Shown: positions 47,653 to 56,937, counted from the stretch's first letter. The stretch is 64,000 nt of DNA from JALZUE01 sp051251725 (GCA_051251725.1 JBPOFN010000015.1:1-64000); one strand, 5' to 3'. A program made the numbers and translations. The notes: a model not told the origin generated them from the letters alone.

Positions 47653-47760
47653 ATGCAGGCACGATACTATGATCCAGTGATTGGAAGGTTCTTGAGTAAT
47701 GATCCGGTTGGGTATGTTGACCCTGATGGACGTGAAATTGTTGCTCCGATTGAAGAATAA
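47653..47760 (+). pseudogene. Rhs-repeat core fragment
   Basis: 36 codons give MQARYYDPVIGRFLSNDPVG followed directly by YVDPDGRE and a stop. The first part is the conserved Rhs core (QARYYDPxxGRFLSxDP), and the second is the later YVDPDG element. The usual 20 or so residues between them are deleted and no upstream Rhs sequence is present. A relic. Confidence 0.8.
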
Positions 47761-47841
47761 AAAGAATAACTAGTCATTGCCTGGCACCAAAATATTTTGA
47801 TCCCTTACAATATAAATCTAATTTAGGAGTGTCCCTTTTTA

Positions 47842-48162
47842 TTATCTCTGAAACAAGCAACCTTCCCATAAAATAACCGCTCTTTTATTGCGTCGATTAA
47901 AATACTGTACGTAGCGCCGCCCCAATGACTGCATTTGAGATATTACCGTTGAAGATATCTGTGGAGTACATAAAAGGTGAACATGATTAGTCATCAAAAC
48001 CCAAGCATGAATGGCAACTTCAAATTGCACCGCATACTCTTTTAACCAAGTAACATAAACATTCATGTCTTCATCACAAGCAAAGATGGCTTGTCGATTA
48101 TTACCTCGTTGAGTAATATGTTCTGCCACGCTGGGTAAAGAAACTCTAGGTTTTCTTGGCAT
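47842..48162 (-). pseudogene. Truncated REP-associated tyrosine transposase (RAYT)
   Basis: 106 residues begin like a TnpA-REP protein of the IS200/Y1 superfamily: MPRKPRVSLPSVAEHITQRGNNRQAIFACDED, HuH motif NHVHLL (around residues 60-65) and SLGRRYVQYFNRRNKR. Full-length relatives have about 200 residues or more and carry the catalytic Tyr further on. Here the frame ends at LWEGCLFQR. It is flanked upstream by a REP-like hairpin. Confidence 0.82.
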
Positions 48163-48181
48163 CTATAACCTACAAAAACAA

Positions 48182-48280
48182 AAATAGTCTATACAAAAAA
48201 TATAGACTATTTAATTTGGATCTGACCCCTTTAACTTCAAAAAATATAGACTATTTAATTTGGATCTGCCCCCTTTAACT
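48182..48280. repeat. REP-like hairpin and 42-base tandem repeat beside RAYT
   Basis: AAATAGTCTATA (48182-48193) and TATAGACTATTT (48201-48212) form a perfect 12-bp hairpin. A 42-base unit containing its right arm and GGATCTGACCCCTTTAACT is present twice, at 48195-48236 and 48239-48280, with one mismatch. The second unit abuts the duplicated lacI tail at 48281 without a gap. Confidence 0.85.
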
Positions 48281-48408
48281 ATTGAAGGTAAAAACCCAAA
48301 TCAAACTGAGTTTGTATTACCTTATGATTTTGTCATCAGAGAAAGTACGGCAGTAAAAAATAAACGGCTAATAAACCAATGCTGATAGGCAAAAGGCAAA
48401 TCAGCATT
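48281..48408 (+). pseudogene. Duplicated lacI 3' end, copy B
   Basis: 128 bases repeat 39228-39356: the last codons of lacI and most of its hairpin. One A is missing in the run before the stop, so even in frame it would read AAT AAA instead of AAA TAA. The right arm of the hairpin is cut after AGCATT. It is a 5'-truncated gene relic that marks a rearrangement junction. Downstream, 48409-48446 leads into the convergent symporter gene. Confidence 0.93.
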
Positions 48409-48446
48409 TAATTAAACGGTAAGTTAATCTAGATCGTCGCTGTAAA

Positions 48447-49862
48447 TTATCCAGTTACCTGCTCGCCGATTTTTAAAGTAATGCCTTTACGTAAGTTATC
48501 ATTTATCTCTTCAACAACATCATCCGTTAAACTATAAAAGTAGATAAACAACCCTGACATTAATGCGCCAACTGCCGGCAAATAACTCACCATCATTCGT
48601 AAACCTTCTTTTGTTGCTTCGGTTTGCTCAGCATTGGCTTCATAACCATAAATAGCGAGTGTCCAGCCCGTTATTGCCCCACCAATGGTCCAGCCCATTT
48701 TTTGCGCAAAAGAAGCTGATGAAAATATCAAACCCGTAGATCGGCGACCCGTGGTGTACTCTGAATAATCAGCCGTATCCGCATACATAGCCCAAAGCAG
48801 CGGGAAGATAATTCCAGCACAAAGGCTTATCAACACTTGCGATAATAAAATTAACCAAACTTGTGTATCAAGATAGTAAAAAACACTCGCACTTAATACT
48901 GCAGCAATAAGCATTGCGTACATAAAGGTATTCTTTTTACCAATCAATGAAGACACAGGTTTCGCTAACATCACGCCAAGTAAATTTGACGCTTGCCCAA
49001 TCACCAAATAGGTAGTAATTAAACCGAATGAAACTCCAAATACGTCAACACTGTCGACGGCAAAGTAGTACTTCATATAATAAACCGCGGCGCCATCTCT
49101 AATACTGTTAAAAATTAGCGTTGATAAGGCGGCGCCTAACAAAATAAACCAATGTTTGTTTTTTGCGAGGTTTTTTAAATCTACTTTTAACGCGTTTTTT
49201 TGCTCTTTCGGTGGTTGAACTCGCTCTTTTGTCCAAGCGAAGGTGAGATAAAATAAAATAGCGCATAAGACACCATAAAACATTGCGGTATACATCCAGC
49301 CAGTCTGTATATTCGGCTCGCCGCCACTTACGATACTGAAATAATCTAATAATGGCTCAACCATAGCAAGAGAAGCCATGCCACCAGCAAAGGCAAAAAC
49401 CATACGAAAAGAAGCTAACGTTGTTCTGTCTTCACTGTGAGATGACATTACCCCTAATAAAGAGCCATAAGGCACATTAACTAAAGTATAAACAACCATC
49501 ATTAATGAATAAGTGACGTAGGCATAAACAATTTTATATTCCATCGACCAATCTGGCGTGGTAAAAGTTAAGACCCCAACTAAAGCAAATGGGATAGCAC
49601 CAAAAGCAATAAAAGGTCTAAACTTGCCCCAACGCGTATTCGTCCGATCAGCAATTATTCCAACAATAGGATCGGTCACCGCATCCCAAATTCTAACCAC
49701 TAAAAACATTGTGCCGGCAGCAGCAGCTCCTATACCAAAAACGTCGGTATAAAAAATCATTAAATATACAGCGAAGAGTTTCCAGAACATCGAGGAAGCA
49801 AAATCACCTAAACCATAACCAATCTTCTCTCTTAAGCCGGGTCTGTCATCATTTAATATCAT
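48447..49862 (-). CDS. GPH-family sugar:cation symporter, mannan regulon
   Basis: 471 residues, 12 membrane segments. Signature LREKIGYGLGDFASSMFWKLFAVYLMIFYTDVFG at the start, IIADRTNTRWGKFRPFIAFGAIPFA after TM2, and LWAMYADTADYSEYTTGRRSTGLIFSSASFAQKMGW at TM9-10, all typical of the GPH family. The operator palindrome lies 55 bases upstream of its start, so it belongs to the LacI regulon and probably imports mannobiose or manno-oligosaccharides. It diverges from the second epimerase operon. Confidence 0.9.
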   Translation of the reverse strand: MILNDDRPGLREKIGYGLGDFASSMFWKLFAVYLMIFYTDVFGIGAAAAGTMFLVVRIWDAVTDPIVGIIADRTNTRWGKFRPFIAFGAIPFALVGVLTFTTPDWSMEYKIVYAYVTYSLMMVVYTLVNVPYGSLLGVMSSHSEDRTTLASFRMVFAFAGGMASLAMVEPLLDYFSIVSGGEPNIQTGWMYTAMFYGVLCAILFYLTFAWTKERVQPPKEQKNALKVDLKNLAKNKHWFILLGAALSTLIFNSIRDGAAVYYMKYYFAVDSVDVFGVSFGLITTYLVIGQASNLLGVMLAKPVSSLIGKKNTFMYAMLIAAVLSASVFYYLDTQVWLILLSQVLISLCAGIIFPLLWAMYADTADYSEYTTGRRSTGLIFSSASFAQKMGWTIGGAITGWTLAIYGYEANAEQTEATKEGLRMMVSYLPAVGALMSGLFIYFYSLTDDVVEEINDNLRKGITLKIGEQVTG

Positions 49863-49916
49863 ACTGTTTTAGCCTCTATTCTTATTATTCAATCGTGCAT
49901 TTAGTCACCTACACCA

Positions 49917-49930
49917 TTGAACCGGTTCAA
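49917..49930. promoter_or_regulatory. LacI-family operator 2
   Basis: TTGAACCGGTTCAA is a perfect palindrome with the same 12-base core as the site in front of lacI. It lies 55 bases before the symporter start, where a bound repressor would block transcription. The 400-base region 49863-50262 holds no gene. Confidence 0.82.
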
Positions 49931-50192
49931 GCGAAGTCCTCGTATTCAACCAAGAAAGCTATCAGCTGTCAATCTATATTTAATTCACAATAACACGGCT
50001 TAAATTATTAGCCAAAGAGAAAAACAATTAATTAAATTGTTAATTAACAGCAGGTTAATATTATTCTTTAGTTGTTATGGCACTAACTAAATACAAGTTG
50101 CCATAATTTACTTAACTGAGTAAATAAAAGATTATTTATCAATAAAATTAATGACCTAACTAACTTCCAAGCGTTATCGACAAACTAACATT

Positions 50193-50204
50193 TGAACCGG
50201 TTCA
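50193..50204. promoter_or_regulatory. LacI-family operator 3
   Basis: TGAACCGGTTCA, the third copy of the core, lies 59 bases before the start of the AGE-family gene and faces the epimerase-sulfatase-phosphomannomutase operon. Confidence 0.82.
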
Positions 50205-50262
50205 TTTATTGTGAAAGAATACACACTCACCTGATCGATATCAGTTTAAAGAAAACAAAAGT

Positions 50263-51462
50263 ATGTTTGGAAATAAAAAAATGAACAATGAGCTTACTGT
50301 CGAAATTAATAACTATGTTAACTGGCTTGCTAATTCGGCATTGCCGCTTTGGAGCTTAAAAGGTATTGATAAGGACGGCGCAAGTATTGAGCAGTTTTTA
50401 GCCAATGGCGACACCGACGCCAAAAGCAACAAGCGCATACGTGTGCAAGCAAGGCAAATGTTTGTTTTTGCTGCCGCCAATCAACAAGGCTGGATTAACA
50501 ATGGCTTTGATTTAGTTGCTTCGCTGGAAAGTTTTTGCCAAAAATATGCGACTGTGCCTGAAAAATCGCATTATGCTCATATTGTTAACGCAGACAACAT
50601 GATTATTAATCCTAATAACGATCTTTATGATATCGCTTTTTTCTTGCTCGCATACGCTTGGCGCTATCACGTATTTAACGACTTAAACGCCCTTAAACAA
50701 GCAAATAAGTTACTCAATACTATTGATAATAAATTAAAAGATGCACCAGGCGGCTGGATGGAAGGTGATTACAGCGCATCGAATCGCCGTCAAAATCCGC
50801 ATATGCATTTATTCGAAGCATTCTTGACCCTGTATGAATTTACCCATGACGGTAAATGGTTAGCGAAAGCCGGTGAGATCTATTGTTTATTTGAAACAAC
50901 CTTTTTTGATCATAAAAATAAAGTGTTGCTGGAGTTTTTTAGTGATAATTGGCATGTCGCCGACGGCGAGCTAGGGGCAACGGTTGAGCCCGGCCATATG
51001 ATGGAATGGGTTTGGTTATTAAGGCAATATCAAAAATTCACTCAAGCGCCAGTCGATAACTATTGCCATGCTTTATACCATAACGCGTTAACGTTAGGTT
51101 TAGATAAAACAAGCAACTTATTATTAGATGAAGTGAGCTTGATTGGTCATACAACCAAAAAAACTAAACGCTGTTGGCCCATGACTGAATGGATCAAAGC
51201 CAGTTTGGCGCAAGCTGAGTTTACCTCAGCGCAAGATAAGTACGACTATACTAGTGACACATTAACGGCGATTAAAGCCTTGACCAAGTATTACTTAGTA
51301 TCACCGCATTCAGGTCAATATATTGATAGTATCGATCAAGACAATAACGTATCTGTCGACACAGCCCCAGCAAGCACTTTGTATCATTTGATGGTAGCGG
51401 GCTTAGAAGCTCAAAAATTTGCGAGAAAAAACAATGCCATTATTAAAACAAACTGCGCTTAA
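50263..51462 (+). CDS. AGE-family isomerase, probable D-mannose isomerase
   Basis: 399 residues (393 if Met7 at 50281 is the start). Alpha/alpha-barrel with NADNMIINPNNDLYDIAFFLLAYAWRY, QNPHMHLFEAFLTLYEF and EPGHMMEWVWLLRQY (catalytic His residues), a pattern closer to mannose isomerase/YihS-type members than to cellobiose 2-epimerases. It would convert free mannose to fructose in the cytoplasm. It is distinct from the epimerase at 35473. First gene of an operon controlled by the adjacent operator; its 3' end overlaps the sulfatase gene by 29 bases. Confidence 0.78.
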   Translation: MFGNKKMNNELTVEINNYVNWLANSALPLWSLKGIDKDGASIEQFLANGDTDAKSNKRIRVQARQMFVFAAANQQGWINNGFDLVASLESFCQKYATVPEKSHYAHIVNADNMIINPNNDLYDIAFFLLAYAWRYHVFNDLNALKQANKLLNTIDNKLKDAPGGWMEGDYSASNRRQNPHMHLFEAFLTLYEFTHDGKWLAKAGEIYCLFETTFFDHKNKVLLEFFSDNWHVADGELGATVEPGHMMEWVWLLRQYQKFTQAPVDNYCHALYHNALTLGLDKTSNLLLDEVSLIGHTTKKTKRCWPMTEWIKASLAQAEFTSAQDKYDYTSDTLTAIKALTKYYLVSPHSGQYIDSIDQDNNVSVDTAPASTLYHLMVAGLEAQKFARKNNAIIKTNCA

Positions 51463-53296
51463 CCTACTATTAGCTATTGGGGTTTTTAGCTGTATTACCG
51501 TTAGTTATGCCGCTGAGCAAAAGCAGCCTAATATATTACTGATCACCGCTGATGATATGGGGTTTGATGACAGATCAGGCCAAGGCCATCCGTTTATTAA
51601 AACGCCGTCTCTCGACAGATTAGCTAAGCAATCTTTACAATTTACCGATTTTAGCGTTTCTCCCGTGTGCGCTACTACCCGAGCAGCTTTATTGACTGGC
51701 CGGGATTTTTATAAAACAGGAGTTTCGGGCGTGCATGGTGGTCGTGATTATATGCACCTGTCTGAAACACTTATCTCACAAGTTTTACAACAGAATAACT
51801 ATCGCACCGGCACTTGGGGCAAATGGCACTTAGGTAAAACTAAAGGTTATTTACCTGAAGATCGCGGTTTCGACGACGCTTATTATGCTGAACTTTATCG
51901 CCATGAAAATAGCGAAGGTTTTTTTAATGGCAAACCGGTCAAACATAATAAGTGGGTGTCTGAGGTAGTAACAGATTATGCCATTGATTTTATGTCGACC
52001 CCGTCAACTAAACCCTTCTTTGCTTATGCCAGTTTTTTAGCGCCGCATGAACCTTGGTTAGCCCCTGAAAAATACGTACAGCCACATCTTGCTAATGGCC
52101 TACGCCCTGCTATTGCCAACTTGTATGGTATGGTTGAAGAAATGGACTTTCATATTGGTCGCTTATTACGTTTTCTTGAAAAAAATAATTTAGCTGAAAA
52201 TACCCTGGTTATTTTTCTCTCAGACAATGGCCCATGGTGGGACTCAAGTAATTTAGGCGCCATGACCACAGCCGAATGGCATGACCGAAACCCAAGTAAG
52301 CTCAATGGTAATAAAGGTCAGTCATGGCAAAATGGCGTGCGTTCACCACTTTTTATTCGCTGGCAAGATCATTGGCAAGCACAAGAAGTTACTCGCTATA
52401 GCGAAGTGAAAGATATTTTTCCAACACTGATTGAGTTACTGAATATCAAATTACCGCCGCAGCATAAAAAAATTGATGGCCATTCTTTATTACCGTTAAT
52501 TTCAGGTGATAACTCTTATATCAATCCACGCGAAACCTATATTGGCTCGCATGATGTTATTGCTAGAAAAGCGCTGTTTAATCAGTGGACGCCAATAGAC
52601 GAAAGCGTTAGAGCCAATATGCATTATCAAGATCAGCTCATTGGTTTACGCACCGAGCAATATAAACTGCTGCTCAACCCGTCAATGGATAGACCAGGTT
52701 ACCCTAAACCGATAAATAATTATGTGCTGTTTGATATGCAAAAAGATCCTTTAGAGCGCACGAATATTATCTTAGAACAGCCAGCAATCGCGCAGCAAAT
52801 GAAAGCTAGATTACAACAAAGGTTTACCGAGTTACGAGCGTCACCTGAAAATTACCGGCCGCCAGTATTTATTATTGATGCAAAAGAGAATGTCTCTGTA
52901 ATTAATGGTTTTGGCACCAGCAGTAATGGCGGCAACACAACCAGCAAAGCCCATGTCTTAAGCCATTTAAAAACCAAAGGTGATTTTGCTGACTACGCCA
53001 TAACAGTCACACAAGCTGCTGAATTTGATGTTTATATCAAACAAAGAAATACCGACGGCGCCGGCATAGTTGTTACACTTAACGTTAACGAGCAAGCAAT
53101 TATTCATCAATTGTCTGAAGCGCCGATTCAAAAAATAGGCAGCGTAGCGTTAACACCCAGTGATACCTTATTTTCTTTTAGTGTAGTTAAAAATAATAGC
53201 TTTAAACCTTGGGCGGAAATTTCCGAATTAAGACGATTTTTTCTCGTCCCGAAAGGAAAAAAAATTGATTTAGCCAACTTAGCGCTTCCGCAATAA
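51434..53296 (+). CDS. Exported S1-family sulfatase
   Basis: 620 residues from ATG 51434. The signal peptide to about residue 27 (VSYAA-EQK) supports this start; a TTG at 51419 is the alternative. Type I sulfatase: metal ligands Asp40-Asp41 (ITADDMG), formylglycine site Cys79 in PVCATTRAALLTGR, GKWHLG, and DNGPWWD. The position two after the Cys is Thr rather than the common Pro, Ala or Ser. A C-terminal beta-sandwich (about 480-620) may bind carbohydrate. Activation needs a formylglycine-generating enzyme encoded elsewhere. In this operon it suggests that the natural mannan, or a co-occurring glycan, is sulfated. Confidence 0.85.
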   Translation: MPLLKQTALNLLLAIGVFSCITVSYAAEQKQPNILLITADDMGFDDRSGQGHPFIKTPSLDRLAKQSLQFTDFSVSPVCATTRAALLTGRDFYKTGVSGVHGGRDYMHLSETLISQVLQQNNYRTGTWGKWHLGKTKGYLPEDRGFDDAYYAELYRHENSEGFFNGKPVKHNKWVSEVVTDYAIDFMSTPSTKPFFAYASFLAPHEPWLAPEKYVQPHLANGLRPAIANLYGMVEEMDFHIGRLLRFLEKNNLAENTLVIFLSDNGPWWDSSNLGAMTTAEWHDRNPSKLNGNKGQSWQNGVRSPLFIRWQDHWQAQEVTRYSEVKDIFPTLIELLNIKLPPQHKKIDGHSLLPLISGDNSYINPRETYIGSHDVIARKALFNQWTPIDESVRANMHYQDQLIGLRTEQYKLLLNPSMDRPGYPKPINNYVLFDMQKDPLERTNIILEQPAIAQQMKARLQQRFTELRASPENYRPPVFIIDAKENVSVINGFGTSSNGGNTTSKAHVLSHLKTKGDFADYAITVTQAAEFDVYIKQRNTDGAGIVVTLNVNEQAIIHQLSEAPIQKIGSVALTPSDTLFSFSVVKNNSFKPWAEISELRRFFLVPKGKKIDLANLALPQ

Positions 53297-53319
53297 CTAA
53301 TTTATTATCGAGATAACTG

Positions 53320-54681
53320 ATGCCAGCATTTCCAAATTTAACTTGTTTTAAAACCTATGACATTCGCGGTATTGTACCAAGCGAATTAAACCCTGATATT
53401 GCCTACAATATTGGCAAAGCATACGCACAAATTTTTACGCCAAAAAACGTGGTAATAGGTAACGACATTCGCTTATCTGGCCCTGAGTTATCAAAAGCAA
53501 TCGCAGCAGGCTTACAAGAAAGCGGTGTGAATGTTATCGACATCGGCGAATGTGGCACCGAAGAAATATACTTTGCAGTGCCATTTTTAGAAGCTGATGG
53601 CGGCATATGTATTACCGCAAGTCACAATCCTGCTAACTATAACGGGATGAAATTTGTTGGCAAAGGCTCAAGTCCTATTAGCTCAGACAATGGATTACTG
53701 GAAATAAAGCGCTTAGCTGAACTAGGTGAATTTCCTACTTCAAAATATATTGGCACTTTATCGATGCAAGATATTTCTGCCGCCTATATTGCTAAGCTCA
53801 TGACATTTATCGACTTAACTAAAGTTAAACCCTTAACCATAGTTGCCAATCCTGGTAATGGCGGCGCGGGAGCAATCATTAACGCAATAGAGTCACACCT
53901 GCCCTTTGCTTTTAAAAAACTCAATTTTACCCCTGACGGCAATTTTCCTAATGGCGTGCCTAACCCTTTATTACCTGAAAACCGAAAAGGTACACAAGCG
54001 GCGGTAATGGCAGAAAATGCAGATTTTGGTATTGCTTGGGATGGTGATTTTGACCGCTGTTTTTTCTTTGATGAAAAAGGTCAGTTTATTGAAGGTTATT
54101 ATATCGTTTCTTTACTTGCACAAATGATGCTAAAGAAACAACCAAACGAAAAAATCATTTATGATCCCCGATTATACTGGGCGACATTAGACACAGTGAA
54201 TAAAGCAAATGGCCAAGCGGTTATGAGTAAAACCGGACATGCTTATATTAAACAAACTATGCGAAAAGAAAATGCCGTTTATGGCGGAGAAATGAGCGCA
54301 CATCATTATTTCAGAGATTTTTACTATTGTGACAATGGGAATATCCCTTGGTTATTGATTGCCGAATTAATCTCAACTTCGGGCAAATCATTGTCAGAAT
54401 TAGTCGCTAACTTAACAGAAAAATACCCTTGCAGCGGCGAAATAAACCTAACAGTAACCAACAGTCAAGCAATTTTAGCGCAGCTGAAAAGTCATTACCA
54501 AAACCTTGCTGAGCAGGTTGATTATACCGACGGCATTGGAATGGTTTTTGAAAACTGGCGCTTTAATGTCAGAACATCTAATACCGAGCCGTTATTAAGA
54601 GTCAATATTGAAACCCGAGCCAACAGCGAATTATTAGCACAGAAAACAACTGAGCTTATGGCACTGATTGATCAATTTTAA
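53320..54681 (+). CDS. manB: Phosphomannomutase/phosphoglucomutase
   Basis: 453 residues of the alpha-D-phosphohexomutase family. FKTYDIRG near the N-terminus; phospho-Ser101 in TASHNP; metal loop DGDFDR; sugar-specificity loop GGEMSAHHYFRD; phosphate-binding RTSNTEP near the C-terminus. It interconverts mannose-1- and mannose-6-phosphate. In this regulon it takes the product of the GH130 phosphorylase towards ManA and glycolysis. It starts 23 bases after the sulfatase stop and is the last gene of the operon. Confidence 0.92.
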   Translation: MPAFPNLTCFKTYDIRGIVPSELNPDIAYNIGKAYAQIFTPKNVVIGNDIRLSGPELSKAIAAGLQESGVNVIDIGECGTEEIYFAVPFLEADGGICITASHNPANYNGMKFVGKGSSPISSDNGLLEIKRLAELGEFPTSKYIGTLSMQDISAAYIAKLMTFIDLTKVKPLTIVANPGNGGAGAIINAIESHLPFAFKKLNFTPDGNFPNGVPNPLLPENRKGTQAAVMAENADFGIAWDGDFDRCFFFDEKGQFIEGYYIVSLLAQMMLKKQPNEKIIYDPRLYWATLDTVNKANGQAVMSKTGHAYIKQTMRKENAVYGGEMSAHHYFRDFYYCDNGNIPWLLIAELISTSGKSLSELVANLTEKYPCSGEINLTVTNSQAILAQLKSHYQNLAEQVDYTDGIGMVFENWRFNVRTSNTEPLLRVNIETRANSELLAQKTTELMALIDQF

Positions 54682-54725
54682 TAATAATAAGTAGCTGTAT
54701 TAATCTGAACACAGCATTTGCTTAT

Positions 54726-55046
54726 TTGTATAAAAGTAACAATTTAGTAAATATTTTATCTGGCTTTGGTAAAAAAGCTTACTCACGTGGCGCAAATTTA
54801 TTAACACCTATCGCCCGAAACCCCATGTTAAAAGAGTTAAATTATTATTTTTCCAAAACCTTTCCTAAAAAAGATTTATTTGCGGTAGGGAGTAATATTG
54901 ATAAATATGTTGATAAAGCTTCTTCGAGGCCTTATTTCTCAACGCCCTTCACATTAAATGTTTCTCATGAAGGTTTTTTAAAACCAAGAGTTTACTCTGA
55001 TTATTATCGGTTTTTAGAAACCTTATACAAAGGAGGACACCCATAA
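54726..55046 (+). pseudogene. C-terminal fragment of an unrecognised larger protein
   Basis: 106 codons from a TTG without a ribosome binding site; the frame is open back to 54672 but no ATG or GTG occurs. The sequence (SRGANLLTPIARNPMLKELNYYFSKTF; RPYFSTPFTLNVSHEGFLKPRVYSDYYRFLETLYKGGHP) reads like the tail of a large soluble protein. It resembles in style the ends of type VI effector phospholipases of the DUF2235 kind, but I cannot confirm this. Its stop shares a base with the next gene's ATG (TAATG), which implies the lost gene and the lipoprotein formed a pair. Confidence 0.45.
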
Positions 55047-56274
55047 TGAAATATGTATCTGTTATTATTTTATTATTTTATTATTAATTATTCTTACCGG
55101 GTGTAGTAGTAAATACAAATATCAACATCCAAAGACACTTCCTTTGATCACTTATACTGAAAATCAAGTCGTTTTAAGGCTCAATCAATATAATAAAGAA
55201 CTGTATTTAAAAAAACGTTTTACACTTCATTCGAATGTGCACGGCCAAATCAGTACGGGTACTTTTGGTCATAACTATCAAGCATCATTTGATCCTTTTA
55301 AGAAACGTTCCGAGGTCGAAAATGATAAGCTTAATTTAAAACTCCCTTTACCAAAGTTTGCCATTCCACATTCAAAAGATGTTTGCTTCTATGTAAAAGA
55401 CGATACCGGAAACATATTACCGGCTAAAGCGACAAATAGAGTACTTTCCAATGATCATGGATTTACAAACCCAAGATGGCAGAATACCTATGCGCTGCAG
55501 GGAAGAGTTCCAGGGATAAAAAGTGCCTTGATACAACAAGAAAACGCTTTAATAAAATTAAAAGATGATTACCAACAAGCGGTTAAATATGTTGCAACAT
55601 CACCTATTATAACAAATAACCAATGTCATATGCCGGCACATTCTTACCCTGAGCCAAAAACGCCATTTAGTAATAACTACTTGAAGTTAAAACCGTTAAT
55701 GCCTACAGCTATATGTATGTTATCTAATATCAATGAAATATCAATAAACGCTAAACTTCGCCTTATTGATAATATTAATATCAATTTTCATGGGCTTACT
55801 GATGATGATTTAGATATGAGTTTTAATCATTATATGAATGATCTAGATAAAGGTCGCGCTCCTTTAGCTTTTTCAAATTTAGCCGTTAACGCCTTCGACA
55901 AAGTCTTCCGCCAGCCTTTAAGATGTACAAGTAATAAATGTCGAATACAAAATGAGTTACTTGCGGGAAGTCCTTATCGGTTTTATAAAAAAGCATTTGC
56001 ACATTGTACCGCGACTGTTTCCAGTGCCATTAATAATAAGTTAAACGAATTTAAATTAGCTCACCAACGATGGTTAAATGAACCTCAAGAAAGGCTAAAC
56101 CAATGTCAAACCATGTTAAAATTAAATAATACAGGGCCCCAACAAGTCTCTCGTTTAGAAAATATAAAGGGTTGGTTAAACAGAGATTTGGAAAAATATA
56201 GCAAGCAAAAACCTATAGCAGAAGGGTCTATATACGGTTACGGTAAAGCTTTTGAAACACCTTGTTCTATTTAA
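55046..56274 (+). pseudogene. Lipoprotein gene with a frame break in the signal peptide
   Basis: A strong AAGGAGG (55029-55035) precedes ATG 55046, which opens MKYVSVIILLFYY and then stops. In another frame the sequence runs on as LLIILTGCSSKYKYQ, a perfect lipobox, and continues for about 390 residues to 56274. The break lies in a TTATT-rich tract (55061-55085), where slippage by one or two bases would restore the protein. The mature part has six or more Cys residues and no recognised domain. If translated only from the inner TTG 55144 it would lack the lipid anchor. Next to an effector-like fragment it may be an immunity-type lipoprotein; this is speculative. Confidence 0.6.
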
Positions 56275-56373
56275 GTTAACAACAATAAAATAGATTATCT
56301 ATGTTATTGACTTATAAGGTAGAATTTCTTTAGTTTTTTGGATTCATCGATAGTGATTATAGAGCCATAAATA

Positions 56374-56673
56374 ATGTCGGATGCAACACAAAACAAAAAA
56401 ACAGATTGGTTTTCTCTATTAGTCGTTATAGCTATAATTTGGGGAGTCCTTCATTATTTACTCACTGGTTTTTTCTTTGGTATCGTCGATTCAGCCTGTA
56501 GAGAATCAAGCGAACGATATAACGCAACAGCTTGTGACTGTCGTATTTCAAAATATCGTTCGTCATTATTGCTTGAAAATTATATTTTCGGCGAAATAGG
56601 CGATCGTTACTCAGCCATAAAAGCGAAACAAATTTTATACAACACAATGGCTGCTTGTCCAAATCCTAGGTAA
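56374..56673 (+). CDS. Small membrane protein of unknown function
   Basis: 99 residues. One hydrophobic segment (about 13-37, FSLLVVIAIIWGVLHYLLTGFFFGIV) is followed by a region with four Cys (CRESSERYNATACDC and AACPNPR), which would be exported if the N-terminus stays inside. No family recognised. It lies 100 bases after the broken lipoprotein gene on the same strand. Confidence 0.55.
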   Translation: MSDATQNKKTDWFSLLVVIAIIWGVLHYLLTGFFFGIVDSACRESSERYNATACDCRISKYRSSLLLENYIFGEIGDRYSAIKAKQILYNTMAACPNPR

Positions 56674-56881
56674 GAGGAATATTTATGCCGTTATCGTTGG
56701 TCGCCGCGCCGACAAAATATATTCTGATTTTCATGCAATTCAAACTTATTTCTTCACTCCTTTACTTTATTAATTAGGCATAACTCAGCGTGCCACAATA
56801 AACCATAATTCCTTTTCGTATTATCACCATTTACGGCTACAAAAATTTTTATGTTTATATTTGCATAAATAACAAACACAA

Positions 56882-56905
56882 TGTACCATTCGAATTAATG
56901 GTACA
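56882..56905. promoter_or_regulatory. Palindromic operator of the GntR-type regulator
   Basis: TGTACCATT-N6-AATGGTACA is a perfect 9+9 inverted repeat 32 bases before the GTG start of the regulator gene, in the right place for autoregulation. Confidence 0.7.
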
Positions 56906-56937
56906 AGTGGAACATCAAATAAAGGGACCATATATTC

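Noticed and set aside
39650..48280. Prophage or integrative element
   Set aside because: No integrase, phage structural, relaxase or att-type direct repeats were seen; only the lacI-tail duplication and REP/Rhs debris mark the block.
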